Below, piece after piece: positions 8,649 to 17,052 of a DNA stretch of 63,825 nt. The notes under the pieces are model-generated. The model saw only the letters and a program-made list of their open reading frames with translations. It did not search any database and was not told where the DNA came from. Position 1 is the first letter of the stretch, and each line of letters begins with the position of its first letter. The stretch spans positions 1 to 63,825 of the forward strand of contig CAUJFL010000013.1 of the NCBI GenBank assembly GCA_963169165.1, written 5' to 3'. This DNA comes from Myxococcota bacterium. Lineage in GTDB: Bacteria > Myxococcota_A > Polyangia > Polyangiales > Polyangiaceae. The position numbers and the translations under genes were made by a program.

Positions 8649-9539
8649 ATGCGCCCCTTCCCCCCTCGGCCCGACGTGCCTCCCGAGCAGCACGAGCGCG
8701 GCGAGGCCGTCCTTCGTTACGAGGACATCGCCCAGGATGGTCGGCTGACCCTGCTCGGGATGCCGCACGCTTACGGCGAGGTGCTGTTTCGACAGCTGCT
8801 CGCGCGGCACCCGATGTCGGGGACGATGCGGACCGCGGGGATCGTGCCGATCCTCACGCGCCTGGTGATCGACGGCACCGCCGAGAGCATCAGCGTGAAC
8901 CACCCGCTCCGCGCCGAGGGCGCGTTCGAGCTGGCCGAGGAGCGCGGGCACGACGCCGAGGTCTCGCGCGTCTACCTCAACCTCTGGGCCGAGCTGTCCG
9001 CGCCGCGCGGCCGCACCTTCGATCCCCAGCCCGCGGGCGCGGGTGAGCCGGTCGTCGCGGGCAGGGTGTTCGCCGAGCACGTGTTCACGCGGCTCTTCGC
9101 CCCGCCAGAGGCCCGACGCGTCACCGCGCTCGAGGTGCCGGGCGAGCGCCTGCCGCGCCGCACGTACTCACCTGGCCCACCCGACGCGCTGCTGGCGCTG
9201 CCGGAGGGCGCCGCGTTCGTCGATGAGTGGCACGACGATCCTTGCGACGCGTGCTTCACGCTCGGTCACACCGACTCGAACCAGCACGTCAATTCGCTCG
9301 TGTATCCGAGGCTGTTCGAGGACGCCTTCGCGCGGCGGCTCGCGGCGCTGTCACGATCGACGAATGTCCTCCCCCGTCGCGTCGAGGTCGCGTACCGCAA
9401 GCCGTCCTTCGCCGGCGAGCGGCTCCGCGCGCGGATGCGCTTGTTCGAGACGGCGCGGGGGCTCGGCGCGGTCGGGAGCTTCACGCCCCCCGGCGCCGCG
9501 CGCCCCAACGTGTGCCTCACGCTGTTCGCCGAGCCATGA
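8649..9539 (+). CDS. Hotdog-fold thioesterase-like protein
   Basis: 296 aa from ATG 8649. The C-terminal half carries LGHTDSNQHVNSLVYPRL, the D-x-N-x-HVN pattern of 4-hydroxybenzoyl-CoA/acyl-ACP thioesterases, followed by VEVAYRKPSFAGE. The N-terminal half (FRQLLARHP, RAEGAFELAEERG) may be a second, more degenerate hotdog unit, which would match the double-hotdog size of acyl-ACP thioesterases. Substrate unknown; a role in releasing or editing acyl chains is inferred. The stop overlaps the next gene's ATG (ATGA). Confidence 0.7.
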   Translation: MRPFPPRPDVPPEQHERGEAVLRYEDIAQDGRLTLLGMPHAYGEVLFRQLLARHPMSGTMRTAGIVPILTRLVIDGTAESISVNHPLRAEGAFELAEERGHDAEVSRVYLNLWAELSAPRGRTFDPQPAGAGEPVVAGRVFAEHVFTRLFAPPEARRVTALEVPGERLPRRTYSPGPPDALLALPEGAAFVDEWHDDPCDACFTLGHTDSNQHVNSLVYPRLFEDAFARRLAALSRSTNVLPRRVEVAYRKPSFAGERLRARMRLFETARGLGAVGSFTPPGAARPNVCLTLFAEP

Positions 9540-9976
9540 GCGACGCGAGGCGAAGCGAGGCCGCCCGCATCCTCGCGCTCACCGGCGGAGACGCGGGGCG
9601 CGCGTTCGAGGTGGTCGAGCGCCAGCTGAGCGTCACCGTGATGCGCACGCAGGTGTTGCTGTCATTGTCGGGGATAGTCATCACTGTGACAGGCTTCTCG
9701 GGCGAGGCGATCGCGCGGGTCGGCGTGCTCGCGAAGGCGTCGATCTCGCTCGGGATCCTGCTCGTGCTGGCCGCCGCGGTCACTGTCATCCTGGGCGTGC
9801 TGCGGGTGCGGTGGCTGACACAAGTGCTGGCCGACGAGCCCGAGGAGACGCTGCGGGCCGCGCTCTCCGTGCGCGACGCGAAGAGCGAGTCGCTCGCGCG
9901 CGCGTCCTGGCTGTTCGCGGCCGGGTTCGCGCTCTATTGTGTGGCGATCGCGCAGCTGCTCGTGAACGCCCGCTGA
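9536..9976 (+). CDS. Small integral membrane protein, unknown function
   Basis: 146 aa. It starts at ATG 9536 within an ATGA overlap with the upstream hotdog gene, so the two are probably co-translated. It has an N-terminal soluble helix (ILALTGGDAGRAFEVVERQL), then three hydrophobic segments: VLLSLSGIVITVTGFSGEA, SISLGILLVLAAAVTVILGV and WLFAAGFALYCVAIAQLLV. No catalytic motif is visible. The arrangement resembles small helical membrane proteins of unknown function. Confidence 0.82.
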   Translation: MSDARRSEAARILALTGGDAGRAFEVVERQLSVTVMRTQVLLSLSGIVITVTGFSGEAIARVGVLAKASISLGILLVLAAAVTVILGVLRVRWLTQVLADEPEETLRAALSVRDAKSESLARASWLFAAGFALYCVAIAQLLVNAR

Positions 9977-10007
9977 CCAAGGGGGGCCGAAGCGACGTCC
10001 GACCCAA

Positions 10008-10077
10008 GCGAGCAGAAGCGAGCCGCCTGCGCCTTCGGCGCCGCCCGCGCCTGGGCTGGGCTTGGGTCACCCACGGG
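10008..10077. repeat. 70-bp direct repeat, copy A
   Basis: The stretch beginning gcgagcagaagcgagccgcc and ending near cccacggg recurs at 11537-11605 in the same orientation with only a few mismatches. The two copies bracket 1.46 kb containing a gene-tail duplicate, a nucleotidyltransferase pair and an IS scrap. Confidence 0.85.
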
Positions 10078-10225
10078 AGGCGAGGTGCTCGGGGCGTGGG
10101 GTTGCGCGGGATCGCGGAGCTCTCGTGGCGGACCATCCCGCGCGTGGCCATCGCGTTGCGGACCGCGTGGCGAGGGCGAGGTCGGCGCGAGGCAACGCGG
10201 GACCAGGCTTCCGCGCGCGCGTAGG
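10078..10225 (+). pseudogene. Decayed partial duplicate of the 3' end of the 11714-13339 gene
   Basis: Bases 10078-10170 (ggaggcgaggtgctcggggc onward) are nearly identical to about 13026-13115 inside the downstream outer-membrane-like gene. The match continues more weakly: gcgaggtcggcgcgagg matches about 13197-13213, and gcgggaccaggcttc matches about 13300-13315, with the DNA between them deleted. Single-base losses (gggcgtgggg instead of gggggcgtgggg) break the frame. It is a non-coding relic of a duplication. Confidence 0.8.
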
Positions 10226-10585
10226 GCGAGCCGTGCGACGTGCCCGAGCGCACCAGAGCCGCCGCCCGCCGTACCGGAAGAGCACCGTGCTGCGGCGAGG
10301 GGCCGGCGGCGGCGAGGATGCGTGGGCGTGAGCGGCCAGACGACACCGGCGACGTTCTCTCGGGGTGGGCGTGTGGTAGCCCCGCGGCGATGTCGCTGAA
10401 CGCCGCGATCGCGGCAGTCCTCGCCCCGACGTCCGGTCGCGGCGCGCGTCGTCGTGGCACCGGGCGGCCGACGTCGGCCGCGTGACGGCAGGCGCCTCTC
10501 GCACGCTCGGTCTCGAGTGGGCCGAGACGCCGGGGAGCCCGCTCGCGTGCGACGCCACCCGGGGGCCATGGTACAACGAGCAGAC
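10226..10585. other. Intergenic stretch with no recognisable gene
   Basis: About 360 bp between the decayed duplicate and the small-protein gene. All ORFs here are short, arginine-rich shadows of GC-rich sequence. I see no RNA gene, promoter or repeat beyond those listed. Confidence 0.5.
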
Positions 10586-10780
10586 ATGACAGACCCCTCC
10601 GCCGAGGAGCGGCGTCGCGCCCGAGCCGCCGCCACAGTCAAGATCATCCGCCCCGGCGAAGAGGCCGCCGCCGCGCTGGAGGATGCTCGCTATTGGGAGC
10701 GCATTTCGCTCGACGAACGCGCCGAGTTTGTGTGGAAGCTCAGCGTCGAGGTGTACTCGCTCGCCGCCGAGGCGAAGTGA
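10586..10780 (+). CDS. Small acidic/basic helical protein paired with nucleotidyltransferase
   Basis: 64 aa from ATG 10586 (MTDPSAEERRRARAAATVKI). An in-frame ATG six codons upstream at 10568 is also possible. The sequence is predicted helical, ends ISLDERAEFVWKLSVEVYSLAAEAK, and overlaps the next gene by GTGA at 10777-10780. Such tiny genes directly before a minimal nucleotidyltransferase could be an antitoxin-like or adaptor partner; that role is inferred from position only. Family not recognised with certainty. Confidence 0.65.
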   Translation: MTDPSAEERRRARAAATVKIIRPGEEAAAALEDARYWERISLDERAEFVWKLSVEVYSLAAEAK

Positions 10781-11229
10781 TCCCCGACTTTCTCGACCTG
10801 CTCGAGGCGCTCCTGGCGGAAGAGGCTCGCTTCCTGATCGTCGGCGGTTACGCCGTCGGCATCCACGGTCACCCCCGAGCCACGAAGGACCTCGATGTCT
10901 GGGTGGAGCCCGGCGAGGAGAACGCGCCTCGCGTCATCGCCGCGCTCCGTCGATTCGGCGCCCCTCTCCACGGACTGACCGAGGAGGACCTTCGAACGCC
11001 GGGCGTCGGCCTCCAGCTCGGTGTTCCTCCCGGCCGCATCGACATCCTCACGCGGATCTCCGGCGTCGATTTCGAGCAAGCCTGGCCGCACCGCATCGAG
11101 GCCTCCTTCTTCGGGCGCGTCGGCTGCCCCGTCATCGGTCGCCGAGAGCTGCTCCAGAACAAGCGGGCGTCAGCACGCACGCAAGACCTCGCCGACGTGG
11201 AGGCACTCGAGAAGCTCGCGTCGCCCTGA
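10777..11229 (+). CDS. Minimal nucleotidyltransferase (DUF6036-like)
   Basis: 150 aa starting at GTG 10777. The nucleotidyltransferase core is visible: FLIVGGYAVGIHGHPRATKD has the GG signature and LDVWV supplies the paired Asp. It continues with LTEEDLRTPGVGLQLG, PPGRIDILTRISGVDFEQAW and a C-terminal KRASARTQDLADVEALEKL helix. This is the compact family of DNA polymerase beta-like nucleotidyltransferases often carried by accessory regions and related to the toxin component of MNT/AbiEii-type systems. Substrate and toxicity are unknown. It is co-translated with the 64-aa gene. Confidence 0.82.
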   Translation: MIPDFLDLLEALLAEEARFLIVGGYAVGIHGHPRATKDLDVWVEPGEENAPRVIAALRRFGAPLHGLTEEDLRTPGVGLQLGVPPGRIDILTRISGVDFEQAWPHRIEASFFGRVGCPVIGRRELLQNKRASARTQDLADVEALEKLASP

Positions 11230-11309
11230 CGATCTGCCCGGCCCCGAAGGGCCGCGTGACGCCCTTCGACACCATGGGCGTCGTGGAGACCGTCTGCGAG
11301 ACGCGAGCC

Positions 11310-11467
11310 CACCTCGCCGAACCCATCGGCGAGCTGCTCGGGAACGAGGCGCTGGCGGGTGCGGGCCCAGTACTTGGGCGCGAGCTCCAGGGAGCGGTCC
11401 TTCGGCCAGTGGGCGAGGACGGGGAGCACGTCGCGGGGGTACGCCTGGCGAAGGGTGGAGATCCACC
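11310..11467 (-). pseudogene. IS66-type transposase C-terminal remnant
   Basis: One minus-strand frame reads RDVLPVLAHWPKDRSLELAP followed by KYWARTRQRL, which resembles the C-terminal element of IS66-family transposases (LRDxxxxLPxWPxxRxLELAPxxW). There is no start codon, no DDE core and no flanking transposase sequence. The frame continues only as low-complexity Arg/Ala text. This is a relic of a lost insertion sequence. Confidence 0.55.
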
Positions 11468-11536
11468 CACGGCGTCACTCGATCGTGACAATGGAATACA
11501 GCATCAAGGGGGCTTGATCGTGAGAGCGGTCCCCAC

Positions 11537-11605
11537 GCGAGCAGAAGCGAGCCGCCTGCGCCTTCGGCGCGGCCCGCGCCTGGGCTGGGCGCGGGTCGCC
11601 CACAG
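11537..11605. repeat. 70-bp direct repeat, copy B
   Basis: Same-orientation partner of 10008-10077; differences are mainly in the ctgggctgggc(tt/gc) part. It sits just before the outer-membrane-like gene whose tail is duplicated next to copy A. Confidence 0.85.
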
Positions 11606-11713
11606 GCACACCACAGATCGGCGCGAACTGTGGTGACCGTGCGACACCTCGCGGATCTTCGGCCACACTTTGGGCCAAATCGAGCTGGTCCGTCCGTTGC
11701 AAACTCGCCGACC

Positions 11714-13339
11714 GTGCGTCGAGCTTCCACGTTGTTCACGCTCGCCGTCCTGGCGGCCGCGCGCGGCGCGACGGCCCAAGGCGTCGATCCTGCCGAGGGG
11801 ACGGTCGTGTCCCTCGACGGCCACGATCTCGTGCTCGATCTGGGCGCGGCGCGCGGCGCGACAGAGGGTGACCTCGTCGAGCTCTGGCGACCGCTGCGGA
11901 TCAAGCACCCGGTGACGGGGCGGCTCCTGGTCGACCGGTTTCGTATCGGGACGCTGCGGGTCGGCGCGGTGCAGCGGGTGCTGTCGCTCGCGCGGCTCGA
12001 TGGGGATCCGACGCGGTCCCCGGCGGTCGGCGACGTCGTGATCCTGCGGCGTCGCGCGGCGAGCCCGCCAACCCTGCCGCCGCCGTCGAGGTCCGCCGCC
12101 CCGGCGGCTCCGTCGAGCGCGGCGCCCGTCGCGACCCCGGCCACGCCCGCGGGAGACGCGGACGCGGTCGAGCTGTCCAGGCTGTTCGACGAGCTGCGCG
12201 GCAAGGAGCCACGGCAGCGCGCCCAGAGATACAATGAGTTCGCGGAGGCTCACCCGGACAGCCGCTTCGCGGTCGTCCTGCGCGAGGAGGCGGGGGCGTT
12301 GAGCGCCCTCGCCTCGCCGCCCTCCGCGACCAGGGAGCCCATCGCGCTGATGGCTCATGAGCGCCCCGCCGAGGCCCGCGCGAACGTCCCGCTGCAGCTC
12401 GCGTTCGTGGTGCGCGGCGCGCGCGCGGGCGTGCTGCACGTGAAGACCGCGACAGGACCATCCTATGTGTCGACCCCGCTCCGGGAGGCTGGGCGCGGCT
12501 ACCTCGTCGCCACGTTGCCAGGCGACCTCGTGACGGCGCCGGGCTTCTCGTACTTTGCAGAGGCCACCGACGAGGAGGGACGAGCGCTGGGGCTGTTCCG
12601 CACGGCCGAGGAGCCCGAGCGGATCGACGTCGAGGGTCCGTCGAGCGCGCTCGACGAGAGGGGCGCGCTGAGCGCGACACTGTTCAGTGAGTACGCGTTC
12701 TATGGACCCCCCAGCAAGGCCAATGACTATGTGTTTCAGACCGAGGGCACGTTCGGGGCGCGCTTCGGGGAGGGCCACGTCCGCGCGCTGCGCTCCGGGT
12801 TCGGCGTGCTCCGGGGCGCGAGCGGCTCGCTGCGGGAGCTCGACGTCGAGCACGCGACGCCACGCAAGGTGGGGCTCACCTACGGCCACGTCGAGCTCGA
12901 GCTGGCGCCGATGCCCTCGCTGGGGCTCATCGGCCGGGCGATCGTCGGCCTCCGGGACGACGGCGTCGGGGGCGGCGCGCAGGCCTTCATCCGGATCGGT
13001 CACGACAAGCGATCGAACCTGTTGCTCGGAGGCGAGGTGCTCGGGGGCGTGGGGTTGCGCGGGATCGCGGAGCTCTCGTGGCGCACCATCCCGCGCGTGC
13101 CCATCGTGTTGCGTACCGAGGTGACCAACCAGCCCGCCGGCGCGAGCCCGCCGCCCGTGCCCGACGGCGAGCCGAGCGGAGCGGCGCGCGGCAAGAGCGA
13201 GGTCGGCGCGAGGGCCGTCGCGCAGGTCGGCTATCAGTTTACACAGCAGCTCGAGGTCGCGGTCCGCGCCTCGTACCAGGGCCGCACGATCAACCACGCG
13301 GGACCAGGCTTCGGCGCAGGAGCGACTTACACATGGTGA
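11714..13339 (+). CDS. Exported outer-membrane-like protein
   Basis: 541 aa if translation begins at GTG 11714 (VRRASTLFTLAVLAAARG), which gives a clear signal peptide; the track's start 28 codons upstream adds non-signal sequence. After the signal there is a small beta domain (VVSLDGHDLVLDLGAARGA), a Pro/Ala linker, a helical YNEFAEAHPDSRFAVVLREE segment, and from about residue 330 alternating hydrophobic strands ending in SYQGRTINHAGPGFGAGATYTW. A terminal aromatic residue fits an outer-membrane barrel. The stop overlaps the next gene. A partial decayed copy of its 3' end lies at 10078-10225. Confidence 0.78.
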   Translation: MRRASTLFTLAVLAAARGATAQGVDPAEGTVVSLDGHDLVLDLGAARGATEGDLVELWRPLRIKHPVTGRLLVDRFRIGTLRVGAVQRVLSLARLDGDPTRSPAVGDVVILRRRAASPPTLPPPSRSAAPAAPSSAAPVATPATPAGDADAVELSRLFDELRGKEPRQRAQRYNEFAEAHPDSRFAVVLREEAGALSALASPPSATREPIALMAHERPAEARANVPLQLAFVVRGARAGVLHVKTATGPSYVSTPLREAGRGYLVATLPGDLVTAPGFSYFAEATDEEGRALGLFRTAEEPERIDVEGPSSALDERGALSATLFSEYAFYGPPSKANDYVFQTEGTFGARFGEGHVRALRSGFGVLRGASGSLRELDVEHATPRKVGLTYGHVELELAPMPSLGLIGRAIVGLRDDGVGGGAQAFIRIGHDKRSNLLLGGEVLGGVGLRGIAELSWRTIPRVPIVLRTEVTNQPAGASPPPVPDGEPSGAARGKSEVGARAVAQVGYQFTQQLEVAVRASYQGRTINHAGPGFGAGATYTW

Positions 13340-14421
13340 CTCGAGCGCTCTCAGTGTCATTCGGGTGCCTGCTGGCGTCGCTGCTTCGGGTGGGCGCGGC
13401 CCGCGCGGAGGAGCCTGGCCCGCGCGTCCTGCACACGCCGTCGTCGACGCACGCCGAGTGCCAGGATCTCCGGGTACAGGCGACGGTCGAGCACGCGGAG
13501 CAAGTGAAGACGGCGTGGCTCGTGTACCTCCACGAGGGTGAGGCTCGTGAGGTACCGTTCCGGCGCGCGCCCGAGGGCCCGTACCTGGCGACAGCGCCGG
13601 GCCGAGAGGTGTGCGGATCATTTGCATACACCATCGAGATCGAGCTGCTGGACGGCGCGCGCGTCGCGGCCTTCGCCGCTCGCGACGCCCCGTACCAGGT
13701 GGCGCTGTACAAGCCCCGCGAGCAGGAGAGAGAGGCGGCGCTCGCGGCGAGGCTCTCGAACCGTCGCGCCGTCGTGTCGACCTCGTTCGAGTACGCCGAT
13801 TTCGGCGCGACCTCGGCCAAGCCGGCACCATCCGCTCCACCCGCCACGGCGTCGGCGCCCGCGTCGATCTCGGATCGCTACTACCGCGTCGAGGCCGGCT
13901 ACACCTACCGGATGCTCGGCGCGGTGGCCGAGTTCGGGCTGCGCGGCGGCGCCGTGCGGGGCACCTCGGTCGTGCCAGGCGAGACCGATCCCAGCAAGCG
14001 CGCGGTGGGGCTCAACTACGGCGCGCCCTGGGTGCTGCTGCGCGCCACGGATTGGTTGCATGTCGAGGCGACCACGCTCACCAGCGTCACCGAGGTCGGG
14101 TTCTCCGTCGGCGGCGGCGCCGCGGTGATGATCGGCGATCCCTGGGGCTCGAAGTTCACGCTGGGGCTCGAGTCGGTCCAGGTCTTCGGGACGCGCGCCT
14201 ATTCACGGATGGACTTGCCAGTGGGGCGCGGGGCGTACCTCGCGCCGATCGTCGAGGTGACCGACATGCCGCACGCGGACCGCACGGGAGTCCGGCTGCT
14301 CCTCGAGGGGCGCGCCGACCTCGGGCAGGGCTACGGCGTGAAGGCGCTCATCGGCTACCAGGCGCGTGACGCGTCGAGCGGCGGGATCGCGGGCGGCGTC
14401 GGGATGACCTACGCGTTCTGA
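13333..14421 (+). CDS. Exported outer-membrane-like protein, paralogous in layout to its neighbour
   Basis: 362 aa from ATG 13333, overlapping the previous stop by 7 bp. Signal peptide MVTRALSVSFGCLLASLLRVGAARA. An N-terminal Ig-like beta domain (ATVEHAEQVKTAWLVYLHEG) contains two Cys, followed by a Pro/Ala spacer and about ten amphipathic strands (YYRVEAGYTYRMLGAVAEFG to GGIAGGVGMTYAF) with a C-terminal Phe. The same plan as the upstream gene, namely Ig-like domain then barrel-like domain, suggests the two work together at the outer membrane. Function unknown. Confidence 0.78.
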   Translation: MVTRALSVSFGCLLASLLRVGAARAEEPGPRVLHTPSSTHAECQDLRVQATVEHAEQVKTAWLVYLHEGEAREVPFRRAPEGPYLATAPGREVCGSFAYTIEIELLDGARVAAFAARDAPYQVALYKPREQEREAALAARLSNRRAVVSTSFEYADFGATSAKPAPSAPPATASAPASISDRYYRVEAGYTYRMLGAVAEFGLRGGAVRGTSVVPGETDPSKRAVGLNYGAPWVLLRATDWLHVEATTLTSVTEVGFSVGGGAAVMIGDPWGSKFTLGLESVQVFGTRAYSRMDLPVGRGAYLAPIVEVTDMPHADRTGVRLLLEGRADLGQGYGVKALIGYQARDASSGGIAGGVGMTYAF

Positions 14422-14474
14422 CGCGCCCCACTATTCGCTTGTCGAGCGGCGCGGGCGCGGTTTCACTGTCATCC

Positions 14475-15824
14475 ATGAACACGACGCCGCGCTTCACGCT
14501 CGTCGCGATCCTCGGGCTGGCGTGCGGCGGGTGCGGCGGCGCTCCGGGCGCTGGCGATCCCGGCGCGGACGCGGCGAAGGGGGGCGCAGCGGGCGCCGGC
14601 GAGGGCGGTTCGGGAGCCACGTCGAGCGCGGGCGAGGCGGGTGGTCCCGCGCGAGGGGCGCGGCGGCCCGGGGCGACGAGTCCAGGGTTCACGCCCGCGC
14701 GCCCCACGGTCCCGGTCGACGCGCCGCCCGCGCCCACCTGCACGGGGTGCTTCGTCGAGGCCGAGGCTGGCGCCTTCCACACCTGCGCGCGGGCCGACGA
14801 CGGGCGGGTCGCGTGCTGGGGCTCGAACGTGGCAGGCCAGGTGGGCGCGGAGAGCCCGCACGAAGAGACGCTGTCGCCCCGCGAGCCCTCTCCTCTCTGG
14901 GTTCCGGGGCTCGACGACGCGGTCGACCTCGGGCTGGGCTACGCCTTCAGCTGCGCCGTGCGGGCCGGCGGGAGGATCGCTTGCTGGGGTGACGGGCGTG
15001 ACCTGTTGCTCGGCTCCGCGCAGACCTGCGCAGAGCCGGCGGCGCCGTGCCGCGTGCTCACCCCCGTTCAGGTGCCCCTCGTCGTCGACGCGGTCGAGGT
15101 GGTCGCCGGAGATCGCCACGCCTGCGCGCGCACGGCGGCCGGTGAGGTGTGGTGCTGGGGGCGCAACGACCACGGCGAGACGGGGCTGACGCCGTCGCCG
15201 TCGTCGCCGCTCCAGGCGCCCACCCGCGTGCCCGAGGTGGTGGCGGCGCGGCTGTTCGCGCGGGGCGCGGTGACGTGTGCGCTCGGCGAGGGGGGCGCGC
15301 TCAGCTGCTGGGGCGACGGCGTCGTCGACTGTAAACCAACCAAACCAACGTTGCTCGCGACGGGCGCGGTCGACGTGGCCCTCGGCGCGGGCGATCTCTG
15401 CGTGCTCGACGCCGGCGGGGCCGTGCGCTGTCGCGGCGCCAACCTGGGCGGCGAGCTCGGCGAGGTCCACGCGCCGCACTCTTGCGGCAAGAATGACGCG
15501 TGGACCGACGAGCTCGTCCAGCTCGCGGCTGGCGCCTCCCGCGTGGTCGGCGTCGGAGGCTCGCTGTGCGTCCTCGATTTCGACGGCTCGCTGCGCTGCC
15601 TCGGCGACGCGCTCCCGCCCGCTGCCAAGTCGCTCGTCGAGACGGCGGCGCTGCCCGCCGTCACCTCGCTGGCGGGAGGCGCCGGCCACCTGGTGATGCT
15701 CGGCGCGGACGGTCGGGTCGGCGCGCTCGGTGCCAACTGGTACGGCCAGCTCGGCGACGGCAGCGCGTACCAGGCGCAGCCGTCGATGACCGTCGTGTGG
15801 ACGTCGACGACGGCGCTGCCCTGA
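14475..15824 (+). CDS. RCC1-repeat lipoprotein
   Basis: 449 aa from ATG 14475. The lipobox is LGLACG after a short signal, followed by a Gly/Ala-rich linker. The body holds at least five RCC1/BNR-like blades with the WG-x-N/G-x-G signature: ACWGSNVAGQVG, ACWGDGRDLLLG, WCWGRNDHGETG, SCWGDGV and ALGANWYGQLGDG. These would form a seven-bladed propeller on the cell surface or in the periplasm. Two-Cys patterns per blade suggest disulphides. Partner unknown. It converges on the chitinase gene with 7 bp between stops. Confidence 0.88.
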   Translation: MNTTPRFTLVAILGLACGGCGGAPGAGDPGADAAKGGAAGAGEGGSGATSSAGEAGGPARGARRPGATSPGFTPARPTVPVDAPPAPTCTGCFVEAEAGAFHTCARADDGRVACWGSNVAGQVGAESPHEETLSPREPSPLWVPGLDDAVDLGLGYAFSCAVRAGGRIACWGDGRDLLLGSAQTCAEPAAPCRVLTPVQVPLVVDAVEVVAGDRHACARTAAGEVWCWGRNDHGETGLTPSPSSPLQAPTRVPEVVAARLFARGAVTCALGEGGALSCWGDGVVDCKPTKPTLLATGAVDVALGAGDLCVLDAGGAVRCRGANLGGELGEVHAPHSCGKNDAWTDELVQLAAGASRVVGVGGSLCVLDFDGSLRCLGDALPPAAKSLVETAALPAVTSLAGGAGHLVMLGADGRVGALGANWYGQLGDGSAYQAQPSMTVVWTSTTALP

Positions 15825-15831
15825 CCGAGCA

Positions 15832-17052
15832 TCAGTACGATTCCATCGCGGCGCACTCGAGCGCCGGCCCCGCGTCGACGCCCAGGGTCGCGCAGAACTT
15901 CTGATAGAAGGCGACGCGATCCTTCACCTGCGGCGGGCTGGGGTACCCGCACTCGACGCCGCCGTTGATGATGTCGATCGTCAGCCCGAAGCCCTCGACG
16001 CGCCCCGCCTTCGCGTCCTCCGGGCTCGGCTGGTAGCCACCGGTCATCACGTCGTGCGCCGAGGGCTTGGGGGCCTGCGGGGTCATCCAGAACCACAGCG
16101 CGGTGCGGAAGGTCACCTCGGGGCTCGAGGTCACGAGATCGGGGTCGTGCAGCAGATCGACGCCGAGCGCGTCGCCGCACGCGCCATAGTTGTAGTTGTA
16201 TGACAGCTGGATGGGCCCGCGACCGTGGTACGTCTTGCCGGGCGCGCACGGATACTTGGCGTTGGTGGGTTCACAGTACCCTTTGCAAGCGCCTCCCTCG
16301 CAGCCGACCTCCTGCTTGAAGTACAGACCCCACGCCTGCGCGCCGCCGGGCGCCGTGGGCCAGCCGCCGGTCGTCTCGTGGCCGATGTTGGCGAAGAACG
16401 CGGCGAGCTCGCGCTTCTTCTGAGCCTCCGTGCCAGTGTTGGCGAACTCGGGGAACGTCGCGGCGGCCTTCACGAGGCCCTGATAGGTGAACAGCGCGTT
16501 TCGGTTGGGAAAGAGCGCCTCGTACTCGGCCTCGCTGATCAGCGCCGCGACGCCGCCGCTCGTCGGCTCGGCGCCGCCCCCCTGGGCGCCGCCCTCGCCG
16601 TCGCCCGCGCTCGCGCTCGTCGCGCCGGCCTTGCCCGCGCTCGCGCTCGTCGCACCGGCCTTGCCCGCGCTCGCGCTCGTCGCGCCGCCCTTGCCCGCGC
16701 TGCTCTGGGGGCTCCCGCCCGAGGCCGCGCCTCCCTTGCCCGCTGCGGCGACGCCCGCCTTTCCAGCGGCGCCGCCGCTCGCGACCGCGCCTCCCTCGCC
16801 AGCGGCGCCGCCCGGCCCGCCCGCGGGGCCCTTCGCGGACGAGCCGCCCCCGCCCGGCGCCGCGTGCCCGGCCGTCGCGGTGGATGAGTTGTTGGCAGTT
16901 TTGTTGGCGGCACCGCCCGCGGCGCCCGCCGGAGCGCCCGCGGTCGCGCCGCTGAAATCATCCGCGTCGGCGTCGAGCGGTCCGGCCGAGGCACAGGCCA
17001 CGAGCGAGGAGAAGACGACAGCGGCGGCGCACAGCGAGAGGGTCCTGGTCAT
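15832..17052 (-). CDS. GH19 chitinase-like lipoprotein
   Basis: 406 aa from ATG 17052 (MTRTLSLCAAAVVFSSLVAC), with lipobox SLVACA. Residues 20-180 or so are an extreme Gly/Ala/Lys/Ser linker with an in-frame 30-bp repeat. The C-terminal 220 residues are a GH19 domain: AAFFANIGHETTGG carries the first catalytic Glu, YHGRGPIQLSYNYNYGACG the substrate-binding loop, and FWMTPQAPKPSAHDVM follows. It should hydrolyse beta-1,4-linked GlcNAc polymers, chitin or possibly peptidoglycan. Lipid anchoring with a long tether suggests a cell-surface enzyme for predation or nutrient use. Confidence 0.9.
   Translation of the reverse strand: MTRTLSLCAAAVVFSSLVACASAGPLDADADDFSGATAGAPAGAAGGAANKTANNSSTATAGHAAPGGGGSSAKGPAGGPGGAAGEGGAVASGGAAGKAGVAAAGKGGAASGGSPQSSAGKGGATSASAGKAGATSASAGKAGATSASAGDGEGGAQGGGAEPTSGGVAALISEAEYEALFPNRNALFTYQGLVKAAATFPEFANTGTEAQKKRELAAFFANIGHETTGGWPTAPGGAQAWGLYFKQEVGCEGGACKGYCEPTNAKYPCAPGKTYHGRGPIQLSYNYNYGACGDALGVDLLHDPDLVTSSPEVTFRTALWFWMTPQAPKPSAHDVMTGGYQPSPEDAKAGRVEGFGLTIDIINGGVECGYPSPPQVKDRVAFYQKFCATLGVDAGPALECAAMESY
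16604..16693. repeat. 30-bp minisatellite (3 copies) in chitinase linker
   Basis: Three consecutive 30-bp units starting cccgcgctcgcgctcgtcgc, with one or two substitutions. They encode 10-residue Lys/Ala/Gly/Thr/Ser units on the minus strand; copy-number change would be in frame. Confidence 0.8.
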
